DNA of 64,000 nucleotides from Methanocorpusculum vombati (GCF_026891935.1 NZ_JAPTGC010000007.1:1-64000); one strand, 5' to 3'. Shown: positions 1 to 10,670, counted from the first letter of the stretch. Made by a program: numbers and translations. Notes: generated by a model from the sequence alone, not told the origin.

Positions 1-452
1 CCATCCTGCCCGCTCGCTGCTCAACCCGCAAACAATTTTCAAAAAAATTCCCGAAAAAAACTGACGAACTTTTTTCGTGGCATCCCACACTCAATTAGTT
101 CCCTGTTCCTGAAAAAAATTTCCGAAAAACTGACGACCTCTTGTCATGGCATCACAATTCTGTGTGTTGGGAGGGAAATCAAATACCGATTCCATTTTTC
201 ATCGGGGAACTGGATACATCAGTATCAGAAACATTTCCGTGCTTACTCCAAGAAACATTCTGCGGGGATTTCAACCATGATGGTGTGTCACGTACCTGGC
301 GTGTGGACAATTCCCTGAAAAAGAAAATTCCTGCTCTATAATACGATCATAAAGAGAAAATAAGATGAGATTGTATTGCTCTTTGGCATTCATCCATTTT
401 TTAATAAGAGCAGATCACTTTTCTCCTCAGGGATGACTCGTAAAATCTACGA
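1..452. other. AT-rich intergenic region at window start
   Basis: No convincing gene is visible. The short open frames here lack a plausible start context and recognisable composition. The stretch is rich in A and T runs, carries a tandem direct repeat near its left end (listed separately), and ends just downstream of the stop codon of the pilin-like gene on the minus strand. It may hold that gene's terminator. A gene could also extend in from outside the window. Confidence 0.5.
41..165. repeat. Two-copy tandem repeat containing a GGCATC(A/C)CA core
   Basis: Copy 1 (about 41-95) and copy 2 (about 112-165) share an A-run, a TTYCCGAAAAA block, the motif ACTGACGA, then a T-rich stretch ending in GGCATC and CCA or ACA. 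The match is imperfect. The GGCATCACA core recurs beside other genes, near 3760, 58222, 59133 (reverse) and 59723, always in non-coding DNA, so this may be a diverged dispersed element. Function unknown. Confidence 0.55.
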
Positions 453-1577
453 TCATCCGGGAGATAATCGTTTCCTGATATTACCCTTTATATCAATATC
501 ATATGTTGCTTTGGCAAGCGGAGTGCCAATAGCATCCTTCACAGTGAGAGTCATCACCCATCCATTCAAGATCCACTGGAAAGGAATGTCAACATCCCGA
601 TAAGATACAGTTATATATTTTTCACTGTATCTAAGAGAAGTGGAAACCGGTATCTCATTCTTGTCGTGATTGTCTCTATTGTATACAATAGAATTCACAT
701 TAATCTCCACATGAGATGCACCAGGTACTTTATTCATAAGATCTAAATTAAACTTAACTTCAAAGTAGATATTGAGGAAATCTATAGATTCAGCCTTCTC
801 TGGCACCGTGACATATGTACTGATATCTTCGGTATCAGTCAGCGTCCCGTTCACATAGATAGTACCCTTATACTCTACCGATTCCCCATTAGCATTTTGA
901 ATCACTGCATCTGACGGCACAATATCCTTCCCCTTCAACGTTAACGTCACTGAAGAGATTTTGTCCCCCTGTACAAGATCTGCTGACCTTATCCCCTTCT
1001 GAATTTTCCACTCGGTGTTTTTAATGTTCTTGACGAAATCATCTTTTGTCATCACCTGATCCTTCGCCGTTATCGTCAGCGTCCCCCGAACCACAACCGG
1101 CTCTTGTGTCCCCACTACCGTCGGCCTCTCCGGATACACCGCACTCCCCAGAGAAAACCCGGTCGCCTGCACATTCACCAGCGACTGATATACCGTCTGC
1201 ACCGTCCCGTCCGCGAACGTCCCGATCAGCGTCAGCAGCACCTCGCCGGGGATCGTACTCTCAAGCTTCCGCTCCTCCGGCAGACCCACCTTCGGGTTTT
1301 CAATCGGAGATGATATCTGCCCACCCCCCTCAAGCCTTCCCTGGATCTTTGTCAGTTCCGCAGCATCCGCCCCGCCGGTCAGCACAACTGAGAAATTATT
1401 TGTCCCGGAAACTGGTGTTACGCGGATGTCCACCGTCTTCTGATCCCCGTAGCCCTCAGAAATATTGATCACCACGACCGCCGCAACCGCAATAACCGTC
1501 ACCGTCAGCACGACGAGCAGGATAGTTGCGATGATCGGCGAGACCGCAGCATCACGCGGGGAAGAAGAGGATGTCAT
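453..1577 (-). CDS. Type IV pilin N-terminal domain protein, large
   Basis: Secreted, membrane-anchored pilin-like protein of 374 residues. Residues 1-10 are a short polar leader. Residues 11-40 form the archaeal class III signal and transmembrane helix, containing AVSPIIATILLVVLTVTVIA; a prepilin peptidase would cut just before this helix. The remainder is a long extracytoplasmic domain rich in Thr, Val and Asp, with beta-strand-like repeats such as TLTITAKD and SVTLTLKGKD. It is much longer than the 149-residue pilin at 61128. Helix and leader identify the family; the exact role (pilus subunit or adhesin) is not shown by sequence. Confidence 0.82.
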   Translation of the reverse strand: MTSSSSPRDAAVSPIIATILLVVLTVTVIAVAAVVVINISEGYGDQKTVDIRVTPVSGTNNFSVVLTGGADAAELTKIQGRLEGGGQISSPIENPKVGLPEERKLESTIPGEVLLTLIGTFADGTVQTVYQSLVNVQATGFSLGSAVYPERPTVVGTQEPVVVRGTLTITAKDQVMTKDDFVKNIKNTEWKIQKGIRSADLVQGDKISSVTLTLKGKDIVPSDAVIQNANGESVEYKGTIYVNGTLTDTEDISTYVTVPEKAESIDFLNIYFEVKFNLDLMNKVPGASHVEINVNSIVYNRDNHDKNEIPVSTSLRYSEKYITVSYRDVDIPFQWILNGWVMTLTVKDAIGTPLAKATYDIDIKGNIRKRLSPG

Positions 1578-1722
1578 TGGAAATACATAGGGGGTCGGGA
1601 AATATAATGGTGATGGGAATATCCTGCCGTGAAAAAATCATCGGCGTTTTTTTTTATCTCTCTGAAAAAACCCCTGACCCTTCCAAACCCTAATACCTCA
1701 TCCACGCCAAATACTAACCACT

Positions 1723-3750
1723 ATGACCAATAAGCCGACAGTCGTCACCTGTGGTCTTCCCTATACCAACGGTCTGTGCCACCTTGGCCACCTGAGGACC
1801 TACATACCCGGCGACTTCTATGTCCGCTACCTGCGGCGGCTTGGCGATGACATCGTCTTCATCTGCGGTTCCGACAACCACGGAACCCCCATCGTCGTCA
1901 CCGCCGAAGCCGAGCACACCACCCCGCGTGCCGTCTCCGAATACTACCATGCACACTTCGACGAAGTCTTCAAAGAAATGGGAATCCGGTTCGACCGGTT
2001 CGGCATGACCGACGACCCGGCGAACCACCGCCGGACCGCCTCCATCATCAAAACCCTGATCGAAAAAGGCTACATCTACGAAAAAACCATCCAGCAGAGC
2101 TACTGCCCCAACTGCAAACGCTTCCTCCCCGACCGCTACGTCGAAGGAACCTGCCCCTACTGCGGCAAACACGCACGCGGTGACGAATGCGACCAGGGCT
2201 GCGGCAGACACCTGGAACCCGGAGAAATCCTCGACCCCGTCTGTGCCACCTGCGGAACCAAAGCCGAACTCCGCGAACAGAAACACTACTACTTCAAACT
2301 CAGCGAATTCCGCGACTACCTCCTTGCCTACCTCCCGACCCTCGGCGGAACCATCAACGCCCGGAACTACGCCATCGGCTGGGTTGAAAACGAACTCAAA
2401 GACTGGTGCATCACCCGGATGATGGACTGGGGCGTCGCATTCCCCGGCAAAGACGCAGAAGGCCTTGTCACCTACGTCTGGGTGGACGCCCCGATCGGCT
2501 ACATCGCCTTCACCGAAGAATGGGCCAAAGCCGCAGGCAGCAGCTGGCAGAAATACTGGTGCGACGGCGACCGCGTACACTTCATCGGCTCTGACATCAT
2601 CTACCACCACTGCGTATTCTGGCCCGCAATGCTCCACGGCGCAGGCTACCAGCCCCCGTCCGCCGTCGTCGCAAGCGGCATGGTCACCATCGACGGCCAG
2701 AAATTCTCCAAATCGCGCGGCTACGTAGTCTGGACCAAAGAAGACTACCTCGACAAAGGCCTCCCGGCAGACTACCTGCGCTACTACCTGCTCGCCTACA
2801 CCAGCCACACCCGCGAACTCGACTTCTCCTGGAAAGAGTTCCAGGCCCGCATCAACAACGAACTCGTCAACACCTTCGGCAACTTTGCCAACCGCAGCAT
2901 GACCCTCGTCTGGACAAAACTCGGCGGCGTCCCCGAAGTTGCCGCAGAACAGGAGATCTTCGACGAAATCGCAAAGACCCTGCACTCCGTCGAAGCATCG
3001 GTGAGATCCTTTGAGTTCAAAGCCGCAGTCGACGGCATCCTGCTTCTCGCAGGCTACGGCAACAGCTACATCTCCAACGCCGCCCCCTGGAAACTGATCA
3101 AGGAAGACCCTGCCAAAGCAGCCCAGGTCCTGAAGAACTGCCTGCAGATCGTCAAAGCCTGCGCCCTCCTCCTCCAGCCGGCAATGCCCGAATCTGCCCA
3201 GAAACTCTGGGGAATGCTCGGTTACACGGACAAGATCGAAGACCACTCGATACAGGACGCACTCGTCCCCTTCGAAAACACAACACTCGGCGAAGTAAAA
3301 CCGCTGTTTGCCAGAATCGAAGACAAACAGCGCGAAGAACTTGAAGCAACCCTGGCAAAACGCGCCATCGAAGCACAAAATAAAGCTGCAGGAAAAACTA
3401 CCATGGAAGCAGAAATTGATCCATTCTTAGAAGACATAGTAACAATCGACGACGTAACAAAACTGGACCTCCGCGTAGGTCTCGTCGTAAAAGCAGAAAA
3501 AGTCCCCAAGACCGAAAAACTTCTGCGGTTACAGGTGGACGTCGGCAAAGAAGTCCGTCAGATCATCTCCAGTATTGCACTGGACTACACGCCCGAAGAA
3601 ATGGTCGGCAAAAAAATTGTCGTCATCGTCAACCTCAAACCCGCAAAATTCCGGGGCGAAGAAAGCAACGGCATGCTGTTCGCCGCAGGTGAACCCGCCT
3701 CACTCCTGATCCCGCTGCGGGACGTCGCGCCGGGAACAAGAGTCCACTAA
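1723..3750 (+). CDS. metG: Methionyl-tRNA synthetase
   Basis: Class I synthetase charging tRNA-Met in the cytoplasm, 675 residues. The HLGH signature is at residues 20-23 and the KFSKS signature near residue 326. Between them lies a zinc-knuckle region with paired cysteines (CPNC, CPYCG, CDQGCG, CATCG) at about 127-175. After the anticodon-binding helices, an EMAPII/Trbp111-like tRNA-binding domain runs from about residue 570 to the end. This full-length fusion is common in euryarchaea. The ATG at 1723 is directly followed by conserved sequence and no Shine-Dalgarno site is obvious. It is transcribed away from the pilin gene and towards the pheT cluster. Confidence 0.97.
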   Translation: MTNKPTVVTCGLPYTNGLCHLGHLRTYIPGDFYVRYLRRLGDDIVFICGSDNHGTPIVVTAEAEHTTPRAVSEYYHAHFDEVFKEMGIRFDRFGMTDDPANHRRTASIIKTLIEKGYIYEKTIQQSYCPNCKRFLPDRYVEGTCPYCGKHARGDECDQGCGRHLEPGEILDPVCATCGTKAELREQKHYYFKLSEFRDYLLAYLPTLGGTINARNYAIGWVENELKDWCITRMMDWGVAFPGKDAEGLVTYVWVDAPIGYIAFTEEWAKAAGSSWQKYWCDGDRVHFIGSDIIYHHCVFWPAMLHGAGYQPPSAVVASGMVTIDGQKFSKSRGYVVWTKEDYLDKGLPADYLRYYLLAYTSHTRELDFSWKEFQARINNELVNTFGNFANRSMTLVWTKLGGVPEVAAEQEIFDEIAKTLHSVEASVRSFEFKAAVDGILLLAGYGNSYISNAAPWKLIKEDPAKAAQVLKNCLQIVKACALLLQPAMPESAQKLWGMLGYTDKIEDHSIQDALVPFENTTLGEVKPLFARIEDKQREELEATLAKRAIEAQNKAAGKTTMEAEIDPFLEDIVTIDDVTKLDLRVGLVVKAEKVPKTEKLLRLQVDVGKEVRQIISSIALDYTPEEMVGKKIVVIVNLKPAKFRGEESNGMLFAAGEPASLLIPLRDVAPGTRVH

Positions 3751-3883
3751 AATTTTTTGTGGCATCACACCACTAAATTTTTCTTCTTTTTTCTGTGTGT
3801 TCCGTGTATCCTCCAGGTAACAGCCACACAAAAAACGAACCCGCCGGCATTTTCCGGAAAAAAACGCATGCGGCAAAAAAGAG
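3751..3883. other. Convergent spacer with T-rich ends and a GGCATCACA core
   Basis: The spacer between the 3' ends of metG and pheT holds T-rich tracts (for example 3777-3796) that could terminate metG transcription. A TGTGGCATCACACCA segment lies at about 3760-3774 and matches the core seen near positions 80, 143, 58222 and 59723. No gene is visible. Confidence 0.5.
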
Positions 3884-5497
3884 TTAGATCAGACCGGACA
3901 GATCCATCTCAAACGCCGCGACCGGATGTTCAAGACCGAACGCCGTCAGCACATCGGGACTGATCTCCCCAAACACCCCGACCTTCTTTCCCGCAACATA
4001 CACATCACCGCGTCTGCCGTCAAGGAACGCCGGATCTTCCGACTCCCGGACCTCATACGACAGAGCCGCCATCCGGCAGAACGCATCGACAACCGCATAA
4101 ACCTCGGAAAAGTCAGCCGCCGTGTGGATGGAAGCCGCCGCCATCTTCGGATACGTCACCAGATTCTCCACCACATCACCGCAGGCAAAAATTCTCTGCG
4201 GCAGCTCGCGTGACCGGTTAATGGACAGCGACTCCATCAGCATCGGCAGAATATCCGTCCGGATAATTGTCTGATCCTCACTGATCGGATGCAGCACATG
4301 AAGCGCCGCAGGATTCTCCGGACGGTGCATCATCGCATACGACACCTTCTCACTCGTCAGCGTAAACGGTGTATTCTCAATATAGGACATACCGACCATA
4401 ATTCCGCGCACAAGATGATACACCTCCTGCACAGGATGCGGCTTACCGACCGTAAACGTCGGCGGCAGGCCTGCCGGAATCTTATCATAGCCGTAGGCGA
4501 TTGCCACATCCTCATAGATATCATGATCATGCATAATATCTGCACGATAACAGGGAATCGTCACGCGGACCCGATCCGCATCCAGAACCTCCGCGCCGAA
4601 CCGCATACGCTCAAGAAGGGCCTTCATCTCCTCCGCGGTGATCGCAATGCCCACCAGGGCATTGCATGCCGCAACTGAAACAATCCGCTCTGTCGGGGCA
4701 AGTGTCGGCGTAACCGTACCGTCTACATTCACTGACTCAATCGTAGCTCCCATCTCCGTCATTGCCGTACAGATAATGTTGACCGCAACCATCACCGCGC
4801 GCGGCTCAATACCGGTAACATCCAGCAGAATATTTCTCGTATCCTCCGTAACCCGGGTAAGCTCCCCGTTGATGATCGGCGGGAACGAACAGACTCGTCC
4901 CTTCGCATCATGAATCAGCGGGAACAGCGGCAAATCTTCAACGATCTTTGCATATGCCTTTCCCTTCGGATGCTCCGCAAGAATCTGATCCATCGTCATC
5001 GGAACATCATAATCCAGCGGGACAAACGTCGTTGACCGCTCGGCTGCCACATAAGAGAACGGTCCCTCAATCTTATCGAGATCATGTACCCCGATTGCAA
5101 CCTTCTTGCGTCCGCGCCCGACCGCCCAGTGCAGCGACTCCTGAAGACCCATCAGGGACTCAATCATCGCATTGTCCATACGCACATTACGAATAACCGC
5201 AGACCCAAGATACGGACGAATATTGGTAAGTTTTGGATCAACGGTGAACGAGATCCCGGACGGTTTTACCGTATAGGTCGGAAGACCCGTCTCAATGCCG
5301 AGATATCCCCGCATCGCCCGCGCCGTTCCCTCCGCACTGTAGAGATCGGGACGGTTCGGGAAGAACTGCACATCCGTCTGATCCTCCTCCTCGCGTTCAA
5401 CCTCGGACCCCATCATCGGCAGATTATCCCGGATCGTCGTGATGTCCGTCTTCGTCAGCCGTTCCAGATACGCATTATTGAGTTTTACCACCGGCAT
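3884..5497 (-). CDS. pheT: Phenylalanyl-tRNA synthetase beta subunit
   Basis: Beta subunit of the heterotetrameric class II phenylalanyl-tRNA synthetase, 537 residues in the short archaeal/eukaryotic form, which lacks the bacterial N-terminal tRNA-binding extension. B3/B4-type sequence (GIHDLDKI-like, VGVHDL) lies at about 130-200, followed by a B5-type domain and the catalytic-like domain. The ATG at 5497 (MPVVKL) sits 2 nt after the pheS stop. A GTG at 5503 overlapping that stop is the alternative. It is the last gene of an endA-trpS-pheS-pheT run, so translational coupling to pheS is likely. Confidence 0.96.
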   Translation of the reverse strand: MPVVKLNNAYLERLTKTDITTIRDNLPMMGSEVEREEEDQTDVQFFPNRPDLYSAEGTARAMRGYLGIETGLPTYTVKPSGISFTVDPKLTNIRPYLGSAVIRNVRMDNAMIESLMGLQESLHWAVGRGRKKVAIGVHDLDKIEGPFSYVAAERSTTFVPLDYDVPMTMDQILAEHPKGKAYAKIVEDLPLFPLIHDAKGRVCSFPPIINGELTRVTEDTRNILLDVTGIEPRAVMVAVNIICTAMTEMGATIESVNVDGTVTPTLAPTERIVSVAACNALVGIAITAEEMKALLERMRFGAEVLDADRVRVTIPCYRADIMHDHDIYEDVAIAYGYDKIPAGLPPTFTVGKPHPVQEVYHLVRGIMVGMSYIENTPFTLTSEKVSYAMMHRPENPAALHVLHPISEDQTIIRTDILPMLMESLSINRSRELPQRIFACGDVVENLVTYPKMAAASIHTAADFSEVYAVVDAFCRMAALSYEVRESEDPAFLDGRRGDVYVAGKKVGVFGEISPDVLTAFGLEHPVAAFEMDLSGLI

Positions 5498-5499
5498 AA

Positions 5500-6924
5500 T
5501 CACACCCTCCTGACCGGAGTTGCACGAATCCAGTCAATATCACTGCGGTACAGCTGGCGGAGATCTTTTAATCCCATCCGCAGCATCGAAACACGGGACA
5601 CACCCAGTCCCCAGGCAAGAACCGGACAGTCAATGCCCCACGGAGCGGTAACCTCCTTGCGGAACACGCCGGCACCGCCGAGTTCTACCCAGCCGAGTCC
5701 GTCAACCCAGACCTCCGGCTCCACCGACGGTTCGGTGTACGGGAAATACCCGGGCCGGAACCGCACCGACTCAAAGCCCATTCTGCCGAAGAACTCCTTG
5801 AAAAATCCGAGCAGATGACCAAACGTCAGATCTTTGTCCATCACGATTCCCTCCAGCTGCTCAAACTCCGGCAGGTGGGTCGGATCGATCGTCTCCCGGC
5901 GGTACACCCGGGAGATGGAGAACGCCTTCACCGGCGGATTCGGATTCTTTGCCAGATGCTGAATGGACAGTGAGGTACTGTGCGTCCGCAGAACACACTT
6001 GCGTGCAATCTCCGGACTCCACTCACCGCCCCATCCGGTTGACCCCGTGTCACCGCCGGTCATATGGATATCCCGGATCTTCTCCCATCCCTTTGGCAGA
6101 TCAATCTCCTCTGCAAGATGGAACGTATCCTGCATCTCGCGGGCAGGGTGGTCCTGCGGCTGATAGAGGGAATCAAAGTTCCAGAACGCATTCTGCACAA
6201 TCGATCCGTGGAACTCCGTAAATCCCATCTCGAACAGCAGTGCGCGAATCTCATCAAGGATCTGCTGGTTCGGGTGCACCCGTCCGCCGTAGATCTTCTT
6301 CGGCAGTTTGTCCACGCTGTAACGGCGCAGCGGCAGACTCTTCCACTCGCCGGACAGAATCTGTTCGCGGGAAAGCGTTCCGACCTCCTCGCGGAGGTCA
6401 AGACCCGCCGCGGCAACATCCGCACCCGCAGGCGTGAGGGAGATCGTCCACGACACGGTCTCTGTGATCTCGGCGAGACCGCGTTTCACCAGCTCTTTGC
6501 ATCCCGCAGTTCCTGCAACAGGATTTTTCAGTGCAGCTTCATCCTCGCCCTCCGGCACATTTTCCGCAGCTGTGACGATCCCCTTGTCGATGACAATCCA
6601 GTTCTTCTTGCGCAGCCAGCCGATTGCAATCTTCGATAACGGATGCTTTGTCAGCTCCCCCATCGGAGTAGGTCCCTGAATACTTGCAAGAACCTGCCGT
6701 TCGGGAAGACCGGCTGCCGCATACTTCTTTCCTTCCTCGGTCAGAACCGCAGTCTCTGCAACACTCTTCTCCAGTACTGCAAGACCGCGGTCGGCGCAGA
6801 GATGCGCCCACTGCACCACGGCCTCCGCCGGGGCATGTAATTTCTCCGCAAGTGCCGCAGCATCCGCAGACTTCATCTCCGCAAGACTTGCAAGCACACG
6901 CTTTTCATTTATTGTCAGATCCAT
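5500..6924 (-). CDS. pheS: Phenylalanyl-tRNA synthetase alpha subunit
   Basis: Catalytic alpha subunit, about 474 residues. The N-terminal 200 residues are repeated winged-helix-type DNA/tRNA-binding modules ([10 protein letters not shown] onward). The class II core follows, with the motif 2 region [20 protein letters not shown] near 340-360 and the motif 3 region [13 protein letters not shown] near 440. The ATG at 6924 begins 2 nt after the trpS stop, the same spacing as pheS-pheT; an upstream GTG at 6933 is possible. It forms a dimer of heterodimers with the next gene's product. Confidence 0.97.
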   Translation of the reverse strand: MDLTINEKRVLASLAEMKSADAAALAEKLHAPAEAVVQWAHLCADRGLAVLEKSVAETAVLTEEGKKYAAAGLPERQVLASIQGPTPMGELTKHPLSKIAIGWLRKKNWIVIDKGIVTAAENVPEGEDEAALKNPVAGTAGCKELVKRGLAEITETVSWTISLTPAGADVAAAGLDLREEVGTLSREQILSGEWKSLPLRRYSVDKLPKKIYGGRVHPNQQILDEIRALLFEMGFTEFHGSIVQNAFWNFDSLYQPQDHPAREMQDTFHLAEEIDLPKGWEKIRDIHMTGGDTGSTGWGGEWSPEIARKCVLRTHSTSLSIQHLAKNPNPPVKAFSISRVYRRETIDPTHLPEFEQLEGIVMDKDLTFGHLLGFFKEFFGRMGFESVRFRPGYFPYTEPSVEPEVWVDGLGWVELGGAGVFRKEVTAPWGIDCPVLAWGLGVSRVSMLRMGLKDLRQLYRSDIDWIRATPVRRV

Positions 6925-6926
6925 AG

Positions 6927-8183
6927 TTACCACTCCGCCATATGCGCAACCTCGTCGCGCTTCTCCTTGAACTCCCGCAGGAAGGTCCTGACCCGCTCAA
7001 GCGTCTCCTTCTTACAGGTTCCGCACATCAGCTCTCCCGCCCTGCAGGCGCGGCACATCTCCGCAAGCTCTGCGTCATCATCCTGCATGTGGAATCTGTT
7101 CAGCTGATAGATCGAACACTTCTCCGGCTCGCCGCCGAGCTTCTTCTGTTCCTCAAGCGTCTGTCGTCCGCCGGTAAGTGCCCCCATAATCTTCTTTTTG
7201 ACATCCTTGTCAGGATCATCAAACCAGACCAGACTATCCGGAACACTCGACGACATCTTGCCGCCCTGCAGTCCCTGTAAGAAACTGTGGTAGGTTGCCG
7301 ACGGCAGCAGGAACCCGAAACCGCCGAACTCACGCTCAACCTCCCGCACAACCGCATCGACCTCCTCAGCAGTATGTCCGGCGGGCAGATCGATATGTCC
7401 CTCATACTTCTTTGCACCGCCAAACCGCTTTGCCACCGCGTCGAGTGCCCCTTCCGGCGCATTCTTGACACGGATACTGATATGGGTACCGCGATCCTCC
7501 ACCAGAAACATCCGGAGTGCGTTCGTAATATCACGCGTCAGCCGGATGTGCGGGTCCTGATCAATTCCTACCGGTACAACGGTCGGTGCTGTTCCTGCGA
7601 TCAGCTGGGGATAGAGAATATCTGCAACCTGCATCGAAACCGAGACCGCATGGGCAAGTTCCGTCTCCGGTCCGAACCCGTAAATTGCGGAAAGCTCCGA
7701 GAAGTTCACCTTCGTCGCCGCCTCGAATGCGAGATCCTTTAACGCATTGTTGCGGCGCTGGGAATATATCTCACCGGAAAATCCGAGCGCATACAGACAC
7801 TCCATATACTCGCGGGCGTACCGGTCGCACGCCTCCCAGGACAGACCGCGGACCGCATGCGCCTCGCGGTCTGCCATGGAAATGAATCCTTTTCCTCCCT
7901 GCTGAATGTGCCAGACAACCTCCTTCATGACCATCAGGTGACCAAAGTGGGGATGACCGCTCGGCATAAAACCTGTCAGCACATGGAACGGTTTCTTCTG
8001 GGCAATCGCATCCGCCACCGCATCATACCCGCGATGACCAGCGACAATATCGCGGCGGATAAACACCGGCTGGTCAGCTATCTTTTCCTTGACCGGTGCA
8101 AACGGTTCAATACCAAAATCGGCAATCAGCCGGTTAATATCCATTTTGGGAGTACTGGACCAGGGATTAATCTGTTCTGCCAT
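6927..8183 (-). CDS. trpS: Tryptophanyl-tRNA synthetase
   Basis: Class I synthetase for tRNA-Trp, about 418 residues with ATG at 8183 (a GTG at 8192 is an alternative). The HIGH-equivalent PSGHPHFGHLMV occurs near residue 95 and the KMSSSVPDS loop near residue 310. The archaeal/eukaryotic type is indicated by the long N-terminal part beginning with INPWSS. A C-terminal CGTCK-type cysteine cluster (MCRACRAGELMCGTC) may bind a metal. The gene lies 20 nt downstream of endA. Archaeal tRNA-Trp precursors often carry introns, so linkage to the splicing endonuclease is functionally sensible. Confidence 0.96.
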   Translation of the reverse strand: MAEQINPWSSTPKMDINRLIADFGIEPFAPVKEKIADQPVFIRRDIVAGHRGYDAVADAIAQKKPFHVLTGFMPSGHPHFGHLMVMKEVVWHIQQGGKGFISMADREAHAVRGLSWEACDRYAREYMECLYALGFSGEIYSQRRNNALKDLAFEAATKVNFSELSAIYGFGPETELAHAVSVSMQVADILYPQLIAGTAPTVVPVGIDQDPHIRLTRDITNALRMFLVEDRGTHISIRVKNAPEGALDAVAKRFGGAKKYEGHIDLPAGHTAEEVDAVVREVEREFGGFGFLLPSATYHSFLQGLQGGKMSSSVPDSLVWFDDPDKDVKKKIMGALTGGRQTLEEQKKLGGEPEKCSIYQLNRFHMQDDDAELAEMCRACRAGELMCGTCKKETLERVRTFLREFKEKRDEVAHMAEW

Positions 8184-8203
8184 AAATCTCACAATCGGTT
8201 ATG

Positions 8204-9235
8204 TTATAGTTTCATACGGGCAAATTCGATGAAGGTGACATCCGCCTTATCCATACAGGCAAAGAGCATCTTCTTTTTCACACTGTGGGCGAGCCGGACC
8301 GACCGGGAAATAACACTCATCGGCATGGAATGTTCCTGTCCGCAGGCATGCACCAGCATCTCGGAATGTTTTCCCTCTTCGGTGTACACACGGAAATGAT
8401 GACCGTACTTGTAGCCGGTCCGGGGTGACCACCCGATGCCGCGGAAGTACCGGTACACGGTCATCTTGTCCGCGAACTCCGGATCATATGCTGCCGCGTG
8501 TGCCTCGTACTCCTCTGCGGTCATCTCCGGAGTGAGCGAGAGATTCCCGGACTCCAGCAGCCAGCAGACCTCTACCGGTGCCAGAAACAGCCGGGTTGCA
8601 TCCAGCATCGTACCATACCAGCTGTCCTTGAGTGTTTTGGTGATACCGGTCCCGTCCTCCGCAACATAGGCAGGCGTCCCTGCTAAGATTGCCGAAATAT
8701 CCGGCAGGCTCTCTGTCTCTGCCGAGGGAGAAACTGCCCCCTCTTTTGCAGCGGGGCGGGTAATCCGTATCTCGTAATAGGTCAGTTCGTGTTCATCATC
8801 AACCACGGCAAGCAGGAACTGCTTGCGCATGTTTGCCGCGGTCTGTGCCTCGCGGAGAACAACCGAGAGATCCACCATATCGCGTTCCGACAAGACACGG
8901 AGCAGATACTTTGACTGCCCGTGTCCCGGCCGCTGACCGCGGGGGAAGACCCGGAAATCCTGGGGTCCTGTGGTGATAACAAACCCGCGTTCGCGGATAT
9001 CACGATAGACCGTGAATTTGCGGAGAAATCCGGGTGATACAGCACTTTCGGCAAGAAGAGAGTCAAAGGACCAGTCGTCGATCTGAATCTTTCCGCGCGC
9101 TATAAGGTAGAGGGCTTCCACGACGGCAAGCCGGAGGTTTCCGGTTTTTTCCACGCGGCCGTAACCGTTCTGCTCGTAGAAAACCTTTGCCTCCGGCGGT
9201 GCCAGAACCTGTGTGCCATCGAATTGTGCCTTCAC
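8204..9235 (-). CDS. endA: tRNA-splicing endonuclease, fused two-repeat type
   Basis: Cuts bulge-helix-bulge structures in precursor tRNAs. The chosen GTG at 9235 gives 343 residues, the size of the two-repeat (alpha2) euryarchaeal enzyme. Frame extension up to 9424 would run through the promoter of the divergent neighbour and has unconserved-looking sequence, so it is rejected. The C-terminal repeat holds the catalytic triad: Tyr in YKYGHHFRVY, His in SEMLVHA and Lys in SVKKKM. The N-terminal repeat is the degenerate half. First gene of the endA-trpS-pheST run. Confidence 0.92.
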   Translation of the reverse strand: MKAQFDGTQVLAPPEAKVFYEQNGYGRVEKTGNLRLAVVEALYLIARGKIQIDDWSFDSLLAESAVSPGFLRKFTVYRDIRERGFVITTGPQDFRVFPRGQRPGHGQSKYLLRVLSERDMVDLSVVLREAQTAANMRKQFLLAVVDDEHELTYYEIRITRPAAKEGAVSPSAETESLPDISAILAGTPAYVAEDGTGITKTLKDSWYGTMLDATRLFLAPVEVCWLLESGNLSLTPEMTAEEYEAHAAAYDPEFADKMTVYRYFRGIGWSPRTGYKYGHHFRVYTEEGKHSEMLVHACGQEHSMPMSVISRSVRLAHSVKKKMLFACMDKADVTFIEFARMKL

Positions 9236-9332
9236 GCGGGTATAGGTTTGTTTTATGGAATCATTAAAGGGGTGTCTTCTTCCCGGTGGCCGCCACAAAC
9301 ATACTAATACCCTAACGTAAAACATACTATAC

Positions 9333-10661
9333 ATGATTCGATATGCAAAAGCAGTTCTCGTTCTACTGCTGACGGCAGTCATCTGCTGCGGAGGAGCCTC
9401 CGCGGGCACCGTTGAGAATCTCAACGTGACCTATCAGCTTGGCGGGACCTATATTAATGCAGAAGCTGTTGCACCTGCAGACGGCGGAGGTTTCTTCCTC
9501 GGCATGGCCAACAGCTCCGGTGCCGTTCTGCTGAAAACCGATGCTGCGGGAAAGGAAATATGGCGGTCATCCCTCCCCGGTGACGACGTTCGGACCCTCA
9601 TTGCTCTTGATGACGGGGGAGCAGTTCTCACTACGATCGTTAGAACCGTTGACGGTTCTGAAGAGACCGGCTACACCTTTGGCGGGGACACCTATCTTGT
9701 CCGCACTGACAAAAGCGGCAGCATCCTCTGGCAGCAGAAATTACCCGGGATCGGTGCAGGAGACATTGCCGTCTCCGGAAACGTGATCCACTTTGCCGGA
9801 TGGTTCTGGGAAAGCAACACCGGATTTACCCAGACATATCTGCTCTCAACCGGTGCTCCGGGCAACGACCAGATCCGTCTCGGCAACGAGACTGTATCCA
9901 TGATTCCGCTTGCGATGCTTCTTGAGGATGACGGCACGCTCGTTCTTACCGGTGGAACCACCTCCTATCTTACCGAGGAAAGCGCCTATGCCTGGATTGC
10001 AAAAGTCAGAGGCGGCGTTGTCCAGAGCCAGAGCATTATCCGGACCGGCAGCGCTGATCCGATGTACGGTGCAGGTGCATGCGGATACGCCATCACCCGT
10101 GCACAGGACGGAGGCTACCTCGTGGTCGGTTCCAACCCGCCGTTCGGCGTAACCTGGGCCGGCGGTCTCGGCTGGGCAGCGCACATCACGGATACCCTTA
10201 CCAACGCCTGGGTCAATGAACTTCCCGGATGCTACGTTCCCTACGCCGTTGTTCAGTTCGGCGACGGGTACCTCATTGCCGGAATGGACGGTTATGACGA
10301 CCCGGTCTGGCTGACGCTTTCGGTCGGCGGTGCAATCACTGAACTTGAAAAAATATCCCAGAATGGCAAACGCGCCATGTTTAATGATATCGCATCCATC
10401 TCCGCAGGCTCCGCCGCACTCGTCGGCTGGGTCATGATGGACAGTTCTGCCGAAGGCATTCTTCTCACGCTTTCCGATACCGGAACCCCGACGGCAGTGC
10501 CGACCGGTTCTGCCGGAACGGAATGGGCAGGCATGTGGATTGCGGGTGCCGCGGTGATAATCCTTATTCTTGCCGGAGCAGCGTACTTCCTTCTGATCCG
10601 AAAACCCGAACCCGAACCGGTGAAAAAGAACTCCGCAAAAAAAGGCGGAAAGAAAAACTGA
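9333..10661 (+). CDS. Surface protein with signal peptide and C-terminal membrane anchor
   Basis: 442 residues. Residues 1-24 are a Sec signal peptide ending GGASAG. The body has recurring units of the form 'DGGGFFLGMANSSGAVLLKTDAAG' split over about 45-50 residues, with phrases such as 'AQDGGYLVVGS' and 'GDGYLIAGMDG', typical of a beta-propeller built from PQQ-like blades. Residues about 398-424 are a transmembrane helix (WIAGAAVIILILAGAAYFLL), followed by a Lys-rich cytoplasmic tail. It is therefore a single-pass, outside-facing protein. Ligand and role are unknown. It is divergent from endA across a spacer of under 100 nt. Confidence 0.8.
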   Translation: MIRYAKAVLVLLLTAVICCGGASAGTVENLNVTYQLGGTYINAEAVAPADGGGFFLGMANSSGAVLLKTDAAGKEIWRSSLPGDDVRTLIALDDGGAVLTTIVRTVDGSEETGYTFGGDTYLVRTDKSGSILWQQKLPGIGAGDIAVSGNVIHFAGWFWESNTGFTQTYLLSTGAPGNDQIRLGNETVSMIPLAMLLEDDGTLVLTGGTTSYLTEESAYAWIAKVRGGVVQSQSIIRTGSADPMYGAGACGYAITRAQDGGYLVVGSNPPFGVTWAGGLGWAAHITDTLTNAWVNELPGCYVPYAVVQFGDGYLIAGMDGYDDPVWLTLSVGGAITELEKISQNGKRAMFNDIASISAGSAALVGWVMMDSSAEGILLTLSDTGTPTAVPTGSAGTEWAGMWIAGAAVIILILAGAAYFLLIRKPEPEPVKKNSAKKGGKKN

Positions 10662-10670
10662 CTTAAAATC

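Noticed and set aside
41-165. CRISPR array
   Set aside because: Only two diverged units with unequal interiors and no cas genes nearby.
1714-3378. 554-residue frame on the minus strand over metG
   Set aside because: It is the reverse-strand shadow of a strongly conserved metG. Composition is Phe/Val/Asp-rich with no domain, and metG coding on the plus strand is certain.
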